Source: Ferrovibrio sp.
Lineage (GTDB): Bacteria > Pseudomonadota > Alphaproteobacteria > Ferrovibrionales > Ferrovibrionaceae
DNA: 64,000 nt
Assembly: GCF_017994015.1 (NCBI RefSeq)
Contig: NZ_JAGOLP010000001.1
Coordinates: 124,001-188,000 of the forward strand
Direction of reading: 5' to 3'
The notes beneath the pieces were generated by a model. It did not search any database. It was not told the origin of the DNA and worked only from the letters and a program-made list of their open reading frames with translations. Positions 45,562 to 55,023 of the stretch are shown in pieces. The first letter of the stretch is position 1; each line of letters begins with the position of its first letter. The position numbers and the translations under genes were made by a program.

Positions 45562-45610
45562 ATGCGGCAGCATGGGGCCTTCGTAAAAAGGACACCCCAT
45601 GCTGCTGCAT
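45562..45610 (+). promoter_or_regulatory. 16-bp inverted repeat over the start codon of the creatininase-family gene
   Basis: ATGCGGCAGCATGGGG (45562-45577) pairs with CCCCATGCTGCTGCAT (45595-45610) along 16 bp with one G-U wobble. The ATG start codon (45599-45601) lies inside the 3' arm. The 17-base loop holds the AAGGA Shine-Dalgarno, itself able to pair with CCTT at 45578-45581. Read as RNA, both the start codon and ribosome site would be sequestered. Confidence 0.75.
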
Positions 45611-46348
45611 CTCTGCACCTGGGCCGAGGTTGAAGCTCGGCTCAAGACCACCAAGGCGATCATCCTGCCGATTGGCTCCACCGAGCAGCATGGCCCCAAT
45701 GGCCTGATCGGCACCGATGCGATCTGCGCCGAAGTGTTTGCCCGCGAAGTGGGCGAAGCCGCCGATGCCCTGGTGGCGCCCACCATCGCGGTGGGCATGG
45801 CGCAGCATCATCTTGGCTTTGCCGGCAGCATGACATTACGGCCTTCCACCCTAATCGCCGTGGTGCGCGATATGGTGCAGTCGCTGGCGCGGCATGGCTT
45901 CGAACGGTTTTTCTTTATCAACGGCCATGGCGGCAATGTGGCCACGGTGACCGCCGCCTTTTCGGAAATCTATGCCGAGGCTTCGCTCAGCCCGGGCGGC
46001 GGCAATGGCTACAGCCCGCGCTGCACGCTGCAAAACTGGTATGACATGCCGGCGGCGCGGCAATTGTCGCGCGAATTATACGGCCACCAGGAAGGCAGCC
46101 ATGCCACGCCGAGCGAGGTTTCGGTGACCTTCCATGCCTATCCGGAAGCGATCAAGCAGGCGGTGCTGAGCCCCGAACTGGCGCCGAGCGGGCGCTTTAC
46201 GGATTCGGCGGATTATCGCCGGCGGTTTCCCGATGGCCGCATCGGCTCCAATCCCGGCCTGGCCCGCGCCGAGCATGGCAAGCGCATCCTGGATGCCGTT
46301 GTGCCTGAATTGACCAGCGCCTATCGCCACTTCGCCGAGGGTTCGTAA
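45599..46348 (+). CDS. Creatininase/creatinine amidohydrolase family protein
   Basis: 249-aa metal hydrolase. The N-terminus LLHLCTWAEVEARLKTTKAIILPIGSTEQHGPNGLIGTDA holds the metal ligands E, H and D (in pieces, ~7-40); FFINGHGGNVATVTAAF (~101-117) and GHQEGSHATPSEVSVTF (~161-177) hold the later His/Glu. The family includes creatininase, MftE and FAPy deformylase-like enzymes; the substrate is not clear. Family N-terminal homology requires the start at 45599, so the inverted repeat over it is real leader sequence. Confidence 0.85.
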   Translation: MLLHLCTWAEVEARLKTTKAIILPIGSTEQHGPNGLIGTDAICAEVFAREVGEAADALVAPTIAVGMAQHHLGFAGSMTLRPSTLIAVVRDMVQSLARHGFERFFFINGHGGNVATVTAAFSEIYAEASLSPGGGNGYSPRCTLQNWYDMPAARQLSRELYGHQEGSHATPSEVSVTFHAYPEAIKQAVLSPELAPSGRFTDSADYRRRFPDGRIGSNPGLARAEHGKRILDAVVPELTSAYRHFAEGS

Positions 46349-46476
46349 CGGCTGGTTACACAAAGTGTGATGATTGCCGCGATTTCGCCGCAATGCGGTC
46401 ATCGCCTTGCCGTAACACTGCGCTAACTTCTGTCTCATAGAAGACGCGAGACAGAGTAGTGGCGGAGGGCTGGACG

Positions 46477-46653
46477 ATGACCGATGATTTCTATCAGGGC
46501 GAAATGCGCGAACCGGGTTTGGGCGACATGCTGGCCGATCCGATCACCCGGGCGGTGATGCGGCGCGACGGCGTGGATGAGGCGGATTTGCGGGCGCTGA
46601 TTGCGGCGCAGCGCGAAAGCCTGCTGGAACAGGGCCGGCTGCTGCTGCGCTGA
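46477..46653 (+). CDS. Small conserved-looking protein, 58 aa
   Basis: Short soluble protein (MTDDFYQGEMREPGLGDML... ESLLEQGRLLLR) with an acidic N-terminus and one C-terminal helix; it has no motif I recognise. Coding is supported by a clear Shine-Dalgarno (GGAGGGCTGGACG) and codon use like its neighbours. A hairpin-like inverted repeat TCTGTCTC/GAGACAGA (46429-46436, 46448-46455) sits upstream. A longer GTG start at 46459 is possible. It ends 14 bases before the convergent hinT stop. Confidence 0.6.
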   Translation: MTDDFYQGEMREPGLGDMLADPITRAVMRRDGVDEADLRALIAAQRESLLEQGRLLLR

Positions 46654-46667
46654 TCAGTGTGACGCAG

Positions 46668-47039
46668 CTATTCGCCTTCTCGCTTCAGCATGCGGCCCAG
46701 CATACGGCCGCCAAAGATATGCATGTGCAAATGCGGCACTTCCTGATTGGCGTTGACGCCGCAATTGGATAGCAACCGGTAGCCACCGGCATCGGCGCCG
46801 ACGACGCGCGCCGTATCGCCAATGGCCTTGAGATAATCGGCCTGTTCCTCGGCCGAAGCCTTGGCCGAAAAATCATCAAAATCGACATACGGCCCCTTCG
46901 GGATCACCAGCACATGAATCGGCGCCAGCGGATTGATGTCGTGAAAAGCCAGCGAATGGGCGCTTTCATGCACCTTCTTGCACGGAATTTCCCCACGCAG
47001 GATACGGGCAAAGATGTTGTTCGGATCGTAAGCGGGCAT
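46668..47039 (-). CDS. HIT family nucleotide-binding protein (HinT-like)
   Basis: 123-aa nucleotide hydrolase: NNIFARILRGEIPCKKVHES at the start, HVLVIPKGPYVDFDDFSA in the middle and the His triad HLHMHIFGG (~103-111, HxHxH). HinT hydrolyses AMP-lysine-type phosphoramidates. It is the last gene after hisE, 23 bases downstream, in the order typical of alphaproteobacterial his operons. Confidence 0.95.
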   Translation of the reverse strand: MPAYDPNNIFARILRGEIPCKKVHESAHSLAFHDINPLAPIHVLVIPKGPYVDFDDFSAKASAEEQADYLKAIGDTARVVGADAGGYRLLSNCGVNANQEVPHLHMHIFGGRMLGRMLKREGE

Positions 47040-47062
47040 GGTTTCCTCGTTGCCGTTTCTGG

Positions 47063-47404
47063 TCAGTTTGGGGCGCGGGATTTTTTCTCGTCCACGCCGG
47101 AGCGGCCCTCGCGGCGCTGCAATTCGGCCCAGACCTCATCCGGCGTAACACCGCAATCGGCCCACAGCACCAGCAGATGGAACAACAGGTCGGCGCTTTC
47201 GCCCACCACTTCATTGCGATCATTCAGCGCGGCGGCGGCCAGGGCGGTTTCCACCGCTTCCTCGCCCACCTTCTGGGCGATCTTGGCCCGGCCACGGGCA
47301 AACAGCTTGGCGGTATGCGAGGTGGCCGGGTCGCCGCCCTTGCGGCTTAGGATCAGGCCGTAAAGCCGCTCCAGCACCGCCACCGCTTTTTCCTGCTCGC
47401 TCAT
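47063..47404 (-). CDS. hisE: Phosphoribosyl-ATP pyrophosphatase
   Basis: 113-aa MazG-fold enzyme removing pyrophosphate from PR-ATP (histidine step 2). ERLYGLILSRKGGDPATSHTAKLFARGRAKIAQKVGEEAVETALAA (in pieces) contains the acidic EEAVET and the VGESADLLFHLLVLWADCG metal site. Separate from hisI here. Starts 15 bases after the hisF stop. Confidence 0.96.
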   Translation of the reverse strand: MSEQEKAVAVLERLYGLILSRKGGDPATSHTAKLFARGRAKIAQKVGEEAVETALAAAALNDRNEVVGESADLLFHLLVLWADCGVTPDEVWAELQRREGRSGVDEKKSRAPN

Positions 47405-47419
47405 ACTGTATTCCTTCCT

Positions 47420-48184
47420 TCACGCCAGCCGCATCGGCAGGCCGGCAGCCGCCATATGCGCCTTGGCCTCGGCAATGCTGTAGCGGCCAAAATGGAAGAT
47501 GGAAGCGGCCAGCACGGCAGAGGCATGGCCCTGGCGCACACCATCCACCAGGTGATCCAGATTGCCCACCCCGCCCGAGGCGACCACCGGCACCCGCACG
47601 GCATCCGAGACGGCGCGGGTCAGCGCCAGGTCAAAGCCTTTTTCGGTGCCATCGCGGTCCATTGAAGTGAGCAGGATTTCACCGGCACCGTATTCCGCCA
47701 TGCGCTGCGCCCAGGCCACCGCATCCAGGCCGGTGGCATTGCGCCCGCCATGGGTGAAGACCTCCCACTGATCCGGCCCGGTGGCGCGCGCATCAATTGC
47801 CACCACCACACATTGGCTGCCGAATTTCTCTGCCGCCTCGCGCACAAATTCCGGCCGGTTCACCGCCGCCGTGTTGATCGAAGCCTTGTCGGCGCCGGCC
47901 AGCAGCAGCTTGCGCACATCCTCCACCGTGCGCACGCCGCCACCCACGGTGAGCGGCATGAAGCAGCGCGCCGCCGTGCGCGCCACCACATCAAACAGCG
48001 TGTCGCGGGCATCGGAGGAAGCGGTGATATCCAGGAAGGTCAGTTCATCGGCGCCGGCGGCATCGTAATGCGCCGCCTGCTCCACCGGGTCGCCGGCATC
48101 ACGCAGATTGACAAAATTGACGCCCTTGACGACGCGGCCATCCTTCACGTCGAGGCAGGGAATGACGCGGACCTTGAGGCTCAT
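47420..48184 (-). CDS. hisF: Imidazole glycerol phosphate synthase subunit HisF
   Basis: 254-aa TIM barrel cyclase: [30 protein letters not shown] at the start (catalytic Asp), [22 protein letters not shown] and the late [12 protein letters not shown] (second Asp) and [15 protein letters not shown]. It works with HisH. It overlaps hisA by 4 bases. Confidence 0.97.
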   Translation of the reverse strand: MSLKVRVIPCLDVKDGRVVKGVNFVNLRDAGDPVEQAAHYDAAGADELTFLDITASSDARDTLFDVVARTAARCFMPLTVGGGVRTVEDVRKLLLAGADKASINTAAVNRPEFVREAAEKFGSQCVVVAIDARATGPDQWEVFTHGGRNATGLDAVAWAQRMAEYGAGEILLTSMDRDGTEKGFDLALTRAVSDAVRVPVVASGGVGNLDHLVDGVRQGHASAVLAASIFHFGRYSIAEAKAHMAAAGLPMRLA

Positions 48185-48900
48185 GCCGCCTCCCGCAAAG
48201 CTGCGGCCGGATCAATGCGGCCGGCATAAAGCGCGCGGCCCAGGATGGCGCCGTCAATCGGCGCGCCGCTCTGCTTCAGCCGGGTGATATCCTCCACCCC
48301 GGCCACACCGCCCGAGGCAATCACCGGGATCGGCACGGCGCGGGCCAGAGCCGCTGTGGCCTCCACATTCACGCCCTTGAGCAGTCCGTCACGGTCGATA
48401 TCAGTGTAGACAATGGCGGCCACGCCGGCATCAACAAACCGCCCGGCCAGATCGGCAGCGGCCAGCTCACTCGCCTCGGCCCAGCCTTCCACCGCCACCC
48501 GGCCGCCACGCGCATCAATGCCCACCACCACCTGGCCGGGCCAGCGCCGCGCGGCGCGTTTCACCAAATCCGGATCGCGCACCGCGATGGTGCCCAGGAT
48601 CACCCGGGTGATGCCGGCCTCAAGCCAGGCTTCGATGGTGGCTTCATCGCGGATGCCGCCGCCAAGCTGGATCGGCAGCGTGATGGCCTGGCGGATTGCG
48701 CGCACGGCGGCAGCATTCATCGGCTTGCCGGCAAAGGCTCCATCCAGATCCACCAGATGCAGCCAGGTGAAGCCGGCTTCGGCCCAGGCGCGGGCCTGCG
48801 CCGCCGGATCGGTGTTGAACACCGTGGCGCGCGCCATGTCGCCCTGCTCCAGCCGCACGCAGGCGCCGTTTTTCAGATCAATCGCGGGATACAGATTCAT
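48181..48900 (-). CDS. hisA: Phosphoribosylformimino-5-aminoimidazole carboxamide ribotide isomerase
   Basis: 239-aa TIM barrel Amadori isomerase: [20 protein letters not shown] at the start, [26 protein letters not shown], and [14 protein letters not shown] (second Asp) then [14 protein letters not shown]. It overlaps the GNAT gene's stop by 4 bases and hisF by 4 bases. Confidence 0.97.
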   Translation of the reverse strand: MNLYPAIDLKNGACVRLEQGDMARATVFNTDPAAQARAWAEAGFTWLHLVDLDGAFAGKPMNAAAVRAIRQAITLPIQLGGGIRDEATIEAWLEAGITRVILGTIAVRDPDLVKRAARRWPGQVVVGIDARGGRVAVEGWAEASELAAADLAGRFVDAGVAAIVYTDIDRDGLLKGVNVEATAALARAVPIPVIASGGVAGVEDITRLKQSGAPIDGAILGRALYAGRIDPAAALREAA

Positions 48901-49436
48901 GACACCAGCCGCTTAGTATAAAACACACCCGGCACATAGGCGCCGTTCACCAGCGCATAATGCGGCTTTTCGCCCCAGCGCTGATAGCCGCAATCCTCGG
49001 CCAGTTGCAATGCCGCAAGCTGGGTGGCGCGCATGTCCACATCCACCTGGGCATAACCCTGCGCCTGCGCCGCCTGTTCCACCGCCGCCAGCAGGCCACG
49101 CGCTAGGCCATGGCCACGCGCCCAGGGTGCGATGAAAAACGTGGTCAATTGCACGGCATGGCTTTGCGCCTCGTTATTCGGCGCCGGACGCAGCAACTGC
49201 GTCGAGCCGACAATGGCGCCATCCAGCCGGGCAACAAACAGGTCGCGCTGCGGCATCAAGAGCACGCCGCGCCAGTATTTCTCCAGCACATGGCGCGAGG
49301 GCGGGGTGAGCCAGCCGAAGCCATTGCCATCCAGCACCGCCTTTTCGGCCGCGATGCAGAGTTCGTCCAGCTCATCGTCGGTCAGCTGCGTGATACGCTC
49401 AACGCGGGCCAGTGGCGCCATATTCATGGCCGCCAC
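48897..49436 (-). CDS. GNAT family N-acetyltransferase embedded in the his operon
   Basis: 179-aa acyltransferase: [31 protein letters not shown] at the start (in pieces), [29 protein letters not shown] with the R-G-H-G-L-A acetyl-CoA loop (~107-118) and the C-terminal [19 protein letters not shown]. It sits between hisH and hisA, overlapping hisH by 13 bases and hisA by 4, so it is translated as a full member of the operon. The acceptor is unknown. The exact ATG among three near 49436 is uncertain. Confidence 0.87.
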   Translation of the reverse strand: MAAMNMAPLARVERITQLTDDELDELCIAAEKAVLDGNGFGWLTPPSRHVLEKYWRGVLLMPQRDLFVARLDGAIVGSTQLLRPAPNNEAQSHAVQLTTFFIAPWARGHGLARGLLAAVEQAAQAQGYAQVDVDMRATQLAALQLAEDCGYQRWGEKPHYALVNGAYVPGVFYTKRLVS

Positions 49437-50065
49437 CGCAGGAAATTGGCCAGCAGGCGCAGGCCGGTGGCCTGGCTCTTTTCCGGATGGAACTGCGTGC
49501 CCACCATATTGTCGCGACCCAGCATGGCGGCAAACCGCCCGCCATAATCCGTTTCGGCCAGCACATCGCCGGGCTGGTCGGGCCGGAAATGATAGGAATG
49601 GACAAAATAGGCATGCTCGCCGGCCGTGATGCCCTCAAGCACCGGATGCGGGCGCAGCGGCTCAAGCTGGTTCCAGCCCATATGCGGGATTTTCAGTGCC
49701 GGGTCGGCGGGCGTGAGTTGCTCCACTGCGCCGCCAATCCAGCTCAAGCCCTGATGCTCGCCATGCTCGCGACCAACCGACGCCATCAATTGCATGCCGA
49801 CGCAGATGCCCAGGAACGGCCGGCCACGCTCCAGCACCTGCCCGCGCAGGGCGTCGATCATGCCATCCAGCGCCGCCAGGCCGCGATAACAATCGGCAAA
49901 GGCTCCCACGCCGGGCAGCACAATGGCATCCGCCGCCTGCACTTCGGCCACGCTGTTGGTGACCGCCAGATTCAGCGCCAGGGCATTATCGGCGGCGGCG
50001 CGTTCGAGGGCTTTTGCCGCCGAGCGCAGATTGCCGGAACCATAATCGATCAGAGCAACACGCAT
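49424..50065 (-). CDS. hisH: Imidazole glycerol phosphate synthase subunit HisH (glutaminase)
   Basis: 213-aa class I amidotransferase: [20 protein letters not shown] at the start, [15 protein letters not shown], the nucleophile Cys in [14 protein letters not shown] (~84-97), and the His/Glu pair in [21 protein letters not shown] (~190-205). It provides ammonia to HisF. It is preceded by the DUF2628 gene with a single base between them. Confidence 0.96.
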   Translation of the reverse strand: MRVALIDYGSGNLRSAAKALERAAADNALALNLAVTNSVAEVQAADAIVLPGVGAFADCYRGLAALDGMIDALRGQVLERGRPFLGICVGMQLMASVGREHGEHQGLSWIGGAVEQLTPADPALKIPHMGWNQLEPLRPHPVLEGITAGEHAYFVHSYHFRPDQPGDVLAETDYGGRFAAMLGRDNMVGTQFHPEKSQATGLRLLANFLRWRP

Positions 50066-50066
50066 C

Positions 50067-50552
50067 TCACACCAGCCTGGGCAGAGGATCGAAGGAAGCG
50101 CCCGGCAGCGGCGGCCCAGGCAATGATGCCCCGGGCGGCGTGGCCGTCATCGCCGCCTGGGGCATCACGGTCCGGGCCGGCTGTACCGGGTTTTCGCGGC
50201 GATACCGCAATTCGGCTTCCAGCGCATCGCGGCCGGCCACCACCGCCACCAGGCGCCAGCCCTGGCGCCGCAGGGTCCAGCGCCGCAGATCTGCCGCCGA
50301 AGCGCCGAACAGGAAAGCCAACGCGGCGCCGATGGCCAGATCGGCCGGATCGGCGATCTCGATCCATTCCAGCACCAGCCCCAGCGGCAGCATCAGCAGC
50401 AGATAACCGCCAAGGCCAAGCCATTGCCGGTGCCACAGCAGCCAGAGCGGCGTGAGCAAGGCGGCGGCCCAGCTGAAGCCGGAACCAACCAGCCGGATAT
50501 CATCGCCCCCCGCTATGGCGGCGGGGCGTTCATGCACGGTGAAAAAACGCAT
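50067..50552 (-). CDS. DUF2628 membrane protein in the his operon
   Basis: 161-aa protein that begins [10 protein letters not shown] and has three or four hydrophobic segments ([59 protein letters not shown]) followed by a cytoplasmic tail. DUF2628 members are regularly found between hisB and hisH in alphaproteobacteria, with no known function. It follows hisB by 8 bases. Confidence 0.88.
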   Translation of the reverse strand: MRFFTVHERPAAIAGGDDIRLVGSGFSWAAALLTPLWLLWHRQWLGLGGYLLLMLPLGLVLEWIEIADPADLAIGAALAFLFGASAADLRRWTLRRQGWRLVAVVAGRDALEAELRYRRENPVQPARTVMPQAAMTATPPGASLPGPPLPGASFDPLPRLV

Positions 50553-50560
50553 GACGCCCC

Positions 50561-51154
50561 TTACAGGCTGCCTTTGGTGGACGGGATGGCGTGCGGGCTG
50601 CGCGGATCGGCGGCAATCGCCTGGCGCAGCGCGCGGGCCAGCGCCTTGTAGCAGCTCTCGACGATATGATGGTTATTCTCGCCGTAGAGATTTTCCACAT
50701 GCAGCGTCAGGCCGGCATTCTGGGCAAAAGCCTGGAACCATTCCTTGAACAGCTCGGTGTCAAAATCACCCAGCTTGTCGCGGCTGAAATGCACCTTCCA
50801 GATCAGATAGGGCCGGTTCGAGGCATCCAGTGCCACCCGGGTCAGCGTCTCGTCCATCGGGATCAGCGCTTCGCCATAACGCTGGATGCCGGCGCGGTCG
50901 CCCAGCGCCTTGGCCACGCATTGCCCGATGGCGATGCCGGTATCCTCGGTGATGTGGTGGAAATCGATATGCGTATCGCCCTTGGCCTGCACATGCAGGT
51001 CGATCAGGCTATGGCGGGATAGCTGCTCAAGCATGTGATCGAGAAAGCCGACCCCGGTCGACACGGCATATTGGCCGGTGCCGTCCAGATCGAGGCTGAC
51101 TGCGATCTCGGTTTCCTTGGTCTTGCGTGCCACGCTGGCCTTGCGCTCGGCCAT
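50561..51154 (-). CDS. hisB: Imidazoleglycerol-phosphate dehydratase
   Basis: 197-aa monofunctional IGPD (no HisB phosphatase domain): [48 protein letters not shown] (in pieces, His-rich Mn sites), then [33 protein letters not shown] and the second His set [22 protein letters not shown]. It is the first gene of the his operon in this window. The start at 51154 (MAERKAS) has AAGGAGAGCAGC upstream; the frame extends to 51256 into the REP-like repeat. Confidence 0.96.
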   Translation of the reverse strand: MAERKASVARKTKETEIAVSLDLDGTGQYAVSTGVGFLDHMLEQLSRHSLIDLHVQAKGDTHIDFHHITEDTGIAIGQCVAKALGDRAGIQRYGEALIPMDETLTRVALDASNRPYLIWKVHFSRDKLGDFDTELFKEWFQAFAQNAGLTLHVENLYGENNHHIVESCYKALARALRQAIAADPRSPHAIPSTKGSL

Positions 51155-51229
51155 GCTGCTCTCCTTAACCCGGCGACCCTTTCGCCGCGCGCGGTATAGC
51201 AGGAAGCGGCGCCCGAGGCTAGCACAGAT

Positions 51230-51257
51230 CGTCATGCCCGGGCTTGACCCGGGCATC
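51230..51257. repeat. Single REP-like palindrome
   Basis: CGTCATGCCCGGGCTTGACC core with the perfect arms ATGCCCGGG and CCCGGGCAT around CTTGA. Same family as the inverted pair at 21990-22059. It lies in the hisB leader region between hisB and chemoreceptor 3, where both genes are read leftward. Confidence 0.85.
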
Positions 51258-51309
51258 TCCCATGCAACTCATAAAACATTGAATTATCATATGTTTTCTT
51301 GTTTGTCAG

Positions 51310-53538
51310 CTAACTGATCTTGAACCCGGCCACCTGGGCGGCCAGGTCACGCGCCTGCACGGCCAGATTCTGCGCCGAGGCGCTGGTCTGTTCCACCAAG
51401 GCGCCATTACGCTGGGTCATCTCGTCCATATTCACCATGGCGGTGCTGACTTCATCCAGGCCGCGCGCCTGTTCGGCCGAGGCGGCGGCGATTTCGGCAA
51501 CAATATCCGAGACCTTTTTGATCGCCACAACAATCTCCGACAGCGTGGCGCCGGCCTCGCCCACCAGCTTGGCGCCGCCGCGCACCTCGCTGTTGGATGC
51601 GGCGATAAGCTGCTTGATATCCTTGGACGCATTGGCCGAACGCTGCGCCAGGGCGCGCACTTCCTGCGCCACCACGGCGAAGCCTTTGCCCGCCTCGCCG
51701 GCACGCGCCGCTTCCACCGAAGCGTTCAAGGCCAGCAGGTTGGTCTGGAAGGCAATCTCGTCGATCAGCGCCACGATATCGCTGATCTTGCCGGCACTTT
51801 CCTCAATGCGGCCCATTGCCGCCACGGCACGCTGGGTGACCCCGCCGCCGGCTTCGGCAATATCGCGCGCCGACTGGCTGAGCTGATTGGCGGCCTGGGC
51901 GTTATCAGCATTCTGCTTCACCGTGGCGGTGACCTGATGCATCGCGGCGGCGGTTTCCTCCAGGCTGGCGGCCTGCGCCTCGGTGCGGCTGGCCAAATCC
52001 TGGCTGCCGGCGGAGATTTCCGCCGAGGCATCGCGCACGCCATCGGCACCACGCGCCACTGCCGCCAGCGCCACGCCCAGCCGTTCGGCGCTGCGATTCG
52101 CATTACCCTGCAATTCGGCGAAAACACCGCCGAAGTCGCCGTGCACCCGGCGGCTGAGATCACCTTCCGCCATGCCTTCCAGCATGGCACCAACCGCTTG
52201 CAGCGCCGTGTGCACCGCGCCGAGCAGCCGGTTCACGCCCTCGCCCAAAGCCTGCATGGTGCCACTGAGCGCCGCAGTGTCGATGCGCCGCGTCAGATCG
52301 CCATTGGCCGCCGCCGCCACCACCTGGCCGACAGCGCGGTCCAGTTCGGCTTCCTGCGCCTGGCGTTCGCTTTCATGCGCCAAACGCTCCTGCTCCACCC
52401 GCTGGCGCAAGCTGTGATTTTCCTGCGCCGCCTGTTTGAACACCTGCACTGCGCCAGCCATGCGGCCAATCTCGTCGGCGCGGTCGCGGTCCTGAATCTC
52501 GGTATCCAGATCGCCGCCGGCCAGCCGGGTCATGGCATTGGTGAGCAGGGCCAGCGGCGCACTGATCGAGCCGCCGATGCGCAACGCCGCCACCAGCCCG
52601 ACCAGCAAGGCTGCCAGCGCCAGCGCCAAAACCACCACCAGCACATGCTGGAAGGTCGCCAGCGCCGTATCGCGCTCCTGCGCCAGTTCGGCGGCCTGGG
52701 ATTCGGCCAAAGCGGCCAGCTTCGCCGCCGCCTGATCGGCAGCTTCGTTGATCGTGACGCGCAGCGGGCGCTGCACTTCATTCAGCAGGCGTGCGGCTTC
52801 CTGCACACCCTTCTCGTAGCTTTCCGCCGCGCGCATCGCATCACGCGCCATCTCGACGCGGGCATCACTGAACTGGGTGCCGAGGCCATCCACCTGGGCG
52901 GTGAATTCCAACGCCTTGGCGCGCGCTTCCGAGGCCGAGGCGGCGTCGCCGGTGGCCAGAAAGCGCATGGCGGCAAGCTGCACTTCCGCCAGCTTGGACA
53001 GGATGATGCCGGTTTCGGCGGCCGGCAAAAAATCGCCAAGCCGGATCGAGGCTTGCAGCAACCGCTCGACTTCCAGACGGGATTTCGGGCCATAGACTTC
53101 CAGGCCGGAATTGACCACCTCATCACGCTGCGCCTTGGACTGGATCAGTTTGCCCAACGCATCAAAAACCCGGTTCAGATCGCCCGCCAGCGCCTCCAGC
53201 GCGGCGCGATCATCGGCCGAGCTTTCCGCTTTGCCGGCTGCCGCCACGGCCTCGCGCAGGAAACTTTCCTGCCGGCGCAAAACCAGCAAGGCCGGTCGCT
53301 CATTGGCATCCATGAAAGCCGGCACAGCGCGGCGCAATTCCAGGAATGCCTGATTGATCGCCTGCAAACGGCCTAATTCTTCAGCATACGACTGATATAT
53401 CGTGAAGCTGCTGCGCCCGGTCAGCGCGCCGTAAAGACCACCACCGGCCACCCCGGTGAGCAGCAACAGCACCAGTGCAAAACCGGCGAGAATGCGGGCG
53501 CGGAGCGACAACCGCGTCATAAACCGAACCTGAGCCAT
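51310..53538 (-). CDS. Methyl-accepting chemotaxis protein (chemoreceptor 3)
   Basis: 742-aa chemoreceptor: TM1 (~15-37), a ~250-residue helical periplasmic sensor, TM2 (~302-325, [20 protein letters not shown]), HAMP, a second HAMP-like unit ([26 protein letters not shown]) and the signalling hairpin with [20 protein letters not shown]. It ends ...[12 protein letters not shown] with no tethering pentapeptide. Start choice is between [11 protein letters not shown] (53538) and MTRLS (53520); the open frame goes on to 53625 but without family support. Confidence 0.93.
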   Translation of the reverse strand: MAQVRFMTRLSLRARILAGFALVLLLLTGVAGGGLYGALTGRSSFTIYQSYAEELGRLQAINQAFLELRRAVPAFMDANERPALLVLRRQESFLREAVAAAGKAESSADDRAALEALAGDLNRVFDALGKLIQSKAQRDEVVNSGLEVYGPKSRLEVERLLQASIRLGDFLPAAETGIILSKLAEVQLAAMRFLATGDAASASEARAKALEFTAQVDGLGTQFSDARVEMARDAMRAAESYEKGVQEAARLLNEVQRPLRVTINEAADQAAAKLAALAESQAAELAQERDTALATFQHVLVVVLALALAALLVGLVAALRIGGSISAPLALLTNAMTRLAGGDLDTEIQDRDRADEIGRMAGAVQVFKQAAQENHSLRQRVEQERLAHESERQAQEAELDRAVGQVVAAAANGDLTRRIDTAALSGTMQALGEGVNRLLGAVHTALQAVGAMLEGMAEGDLSRRVHGDFGGVFAELQGNANRSAERLGVALAAVARGADGVRDASAEISAGSQDLASRTEAQAASLEETAAAMHQVTATVKQNADNAQAANQLSQSARDIAEAGGGVTQRAVAAMGRIEESAGKISDIVALIDEIAFQTNLLALNASVEAARAGEAGKGFAVVAQEVRALAQRSANASKDIKQLIAASNSEVRGGAKLVGEAGATLSEIVVAIKKVSDIVAEIAAASAEQARGLDEVSTAMVNMDEMTQRNGALVEQTSASAQNLAVQARDLAAQVAGFKIS

Positions 53539-53996
53539 GGTAATCAAATCCACCCTTCTGAACATAACCAGACCGGGAGCCGCAAACGCGACTCGATGCC
53601 GGCAGCAATACCACGCAAAGAACATGCCGCTGTGACAGCATCATTGCCATAAGTTGCAAATACTGCCGGATCAGTGCTGAATGCTGTAGTGTTGCGCAGA
53701 AGCTGCGACGCATCGCCACAGCACGAGCTTTTGCCGCGCCGCAAAGCCCGCATGGCGAGCGTATAATTGAAAAATTAGGTCCATGGCGATTGTAGATAGG
53801 CTAATCTGCGCCCATCTAAAGCGTAATCGCAGCAGCGCGTGGCCCCGGCCGGCCTGTTGCAACATTGTTTCTGTAGCTTGCGCCAGCACCCCTGCACTGG
53901 CCCCGCCGGATCGACAATGTTACGCTTATATCAACCAGTATCGCATCGGGCAGCCTGGTTACGCCCGATTGCGGTTCATGGAATGGAGATTACACC
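53539..53996. other. Long divergent intergenic region before the XRE regulator
   Basis: 458 bases with no convincing gene. The left part is the leader of chemoreceptor 3. There is an AT-rich segment (53760-53800) with a perfect TATAAT at 53762-53767, but no -35 at the right distance. A Shine-Dalgarno-like GGAG lies 10 bases before 53997. Short open frames here (e.g. 53671-53889 minus) have no motifs or start signals. No RNA structure was recognised. Confidence 0.4.
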
Positions 53997-54467
53997 ATGA
54001 TGCGTACACCCAACCCCTATGATGCCCATGTCGGCGCCCGGCTGCGGGCCTGCCGCACCTTGGCCGGCTTCAGCCAGGAGCGTTTGGGCCAGGCTGTCAG
54101 CCTCAGCTTTCAGCAGATCCAGAAATACGAAAAGGGCTTGAACCGCATCGGCGCCAGCCGGTTGCAGCAATTCGCCCAGATCCTGAACGTGCCACCCTCA
54201 TACTTCTTCGAGGACATGCCGGGCATCGATCAGCAGCCGCAGGCGCGGCCGGAACATGCCGTCGTGTCGGAAATCGAGCAGGATCGCAGCCCGGTTTCGC
54301 GCCGCCAGGCGCTGGAACTGGTGCGCAATTTTGGCCGCATAACCGATTCCACCGTGCGCGACCGCATCTTTCAGCTGATCAAGGCCGCCGCGCATTCCTA
54401 TGGCGGTGAAGAAGGTGAAGCTGCCGCGCCTGCCGTGGCTGCCGCACCCGCCGCCAGCGAAGGCTAA
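53997..54467 (+). CDS. XRE-family (Cro/CI-type) transcriptional regulator
   Basis: 156-aa regulator with an N-terminal helix-turn-helix (~10-70: VGARLRACRTLAGFSQERLGQAVSLSFQQIQKYEKGLNRI in pieces) and a C-terminal helical region. The sequence pattern (LSFQQIQKYEKGLNRIGASRLQQFA then PPSYFFEDM) is the alphaproteobacterial stand-alone HTH_3 family related to SinR/phage repressors. A strong terminator follows at 54487. Its target is unknown; it is divergent from chemoreceptor 3. Confidence 0.9.
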   Translation: MMRTPNPYDAHVGARLRACRTLAGFSQERLGQAVSLSFQQIQKYEKGLNRIGASRLQQFAQILNVPPSYFFEDMPGIDQQPQARPEHAVVSEIEQDRSPVSRRQALELVRNFGRITDSTVRDRIFQLIKAAAHSYGGEEGEAAAPAVAAAPAASEG

Positions 54468-54486
54468 ACCAGCTCGACCCAGACCA

Positions 54487-54522
54487 GGCCGCCCGGGAAC
54501 CACGCGGGCGGCCGGTTTTTTT
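54487..54522 (+). terminator. Intrinsic terminator after the XRE regulator
   Basis: GGCCGCCCG (54487-54495) and CGGGCGGCC (54505-54513) form a perfect 9-bp stem with a 9-base loop, then GG and a T7 run (54516-54522). It separates the regulator from the copper operon promoter. Confidence 0.92.
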
Positions 54523-54542
54523 GTCGCATCGCTCAACAGCAC

Positions 54543-54573
54543 TTGACCTTGCCATATGGGAAGGGCCTAGGCT
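54543..54573 (+). promoter_or_regulatory. CueR/HmrR (MerR)-type promoter of the copper operon
   Basis: -35 TTGACC (54543-54548) and -10 TAGGCT (54568-54573) are separated by 19 bp, the long spacer that MerR-family activators untwist. The spacer holds the dyad CCTTGCC-ATAT-GGGAAGG (one mismatch), matching the CueR-type operator pattern ACCTTCC...GGAAGG known from copA promoters. Predicted transcription start ~54580, so the first gene (ATG 54582) is almost leaderless. No MerR-type regulator gene is in the window. Confidence 0.8.
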
Positions 54574-54581
54574 GCGGTGTG

Positions 54582-54947
54582 ATGATGAACATCCGGCGCC
54601 AAGTCACTGCATGGTTTGCTGCCCTGGCATTGTTGTTTGCCAGCGCGGCCATGCCCTTGCTGCATGATGCCCGGGCCATGCCCGGCACGGATCACCAACA
54701 GCATGGTGCCGCAAACCATCAGCATGATGCTGCCGTTATGGATCATGATCCAGGCCAGCCAGCCCCGGCTGCTGGTTGTGCCGATGGCAATGGCCTGTGC
54801 CTGAATTGCGCGTTGTGCAATCTGCAAAGCCTGGCGCTGCCTTCGCCATTGCCGGCATTGCCGCCCGCGGCGCTCCAGCCCGGCCGGACTGGTATTGAGC
54901 CGGCGAGCCATATCGCCGCCCTGCCCACTGAACCCCCGCAAATCTAG
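54582..54947 (+). CDS. Secreted His/Cys-containing small protein, first gene of the copper operon
   Basis: 121-aa protein: a signal peptide or single TM (~8-25, WFAALALLFASAAM), a His/Met-containing segment (GTDHQQHGAANHQHDAAVMDHD) and a Cys cluster CADGNGLCLNCALCNLQ (~67-83), then a Pro-rich tail. His and Cys clusters suggest metal binding in the periplasm. It resembles DUF2946-type copper-operon proteins loosely. The ATG at 54582 (or 54585) starts within a few bases of the predicted transcription start; the frame open to 54543 runs through the promoter. Confidence 0.7.
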   Translation: MMNIRRQVTAWFAALALLFASAAMPLLHDARAMPGTDHQQHGAANHQHDAAVMDHDPGQPAPAAGCADGNGLCLNCALCNLQSLALPSPLPALPPAALQPGRTGIEPASHIAALPTEPPQI

Positions 54948-55023
54948 GTCACGGACTAGCCGCGCATCGCCGCTCTACCTGTGGTTGATGCAGCCCTGAC
55001 TGATACGATATTGCGAGGATAAT

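Noticed and set aside
53762..53767. Perfect TATAAT in the XRE intergenic region
   Set aside because: No -35 element at 16-18 bases on either strand, and it is over 200 bases from both genes.
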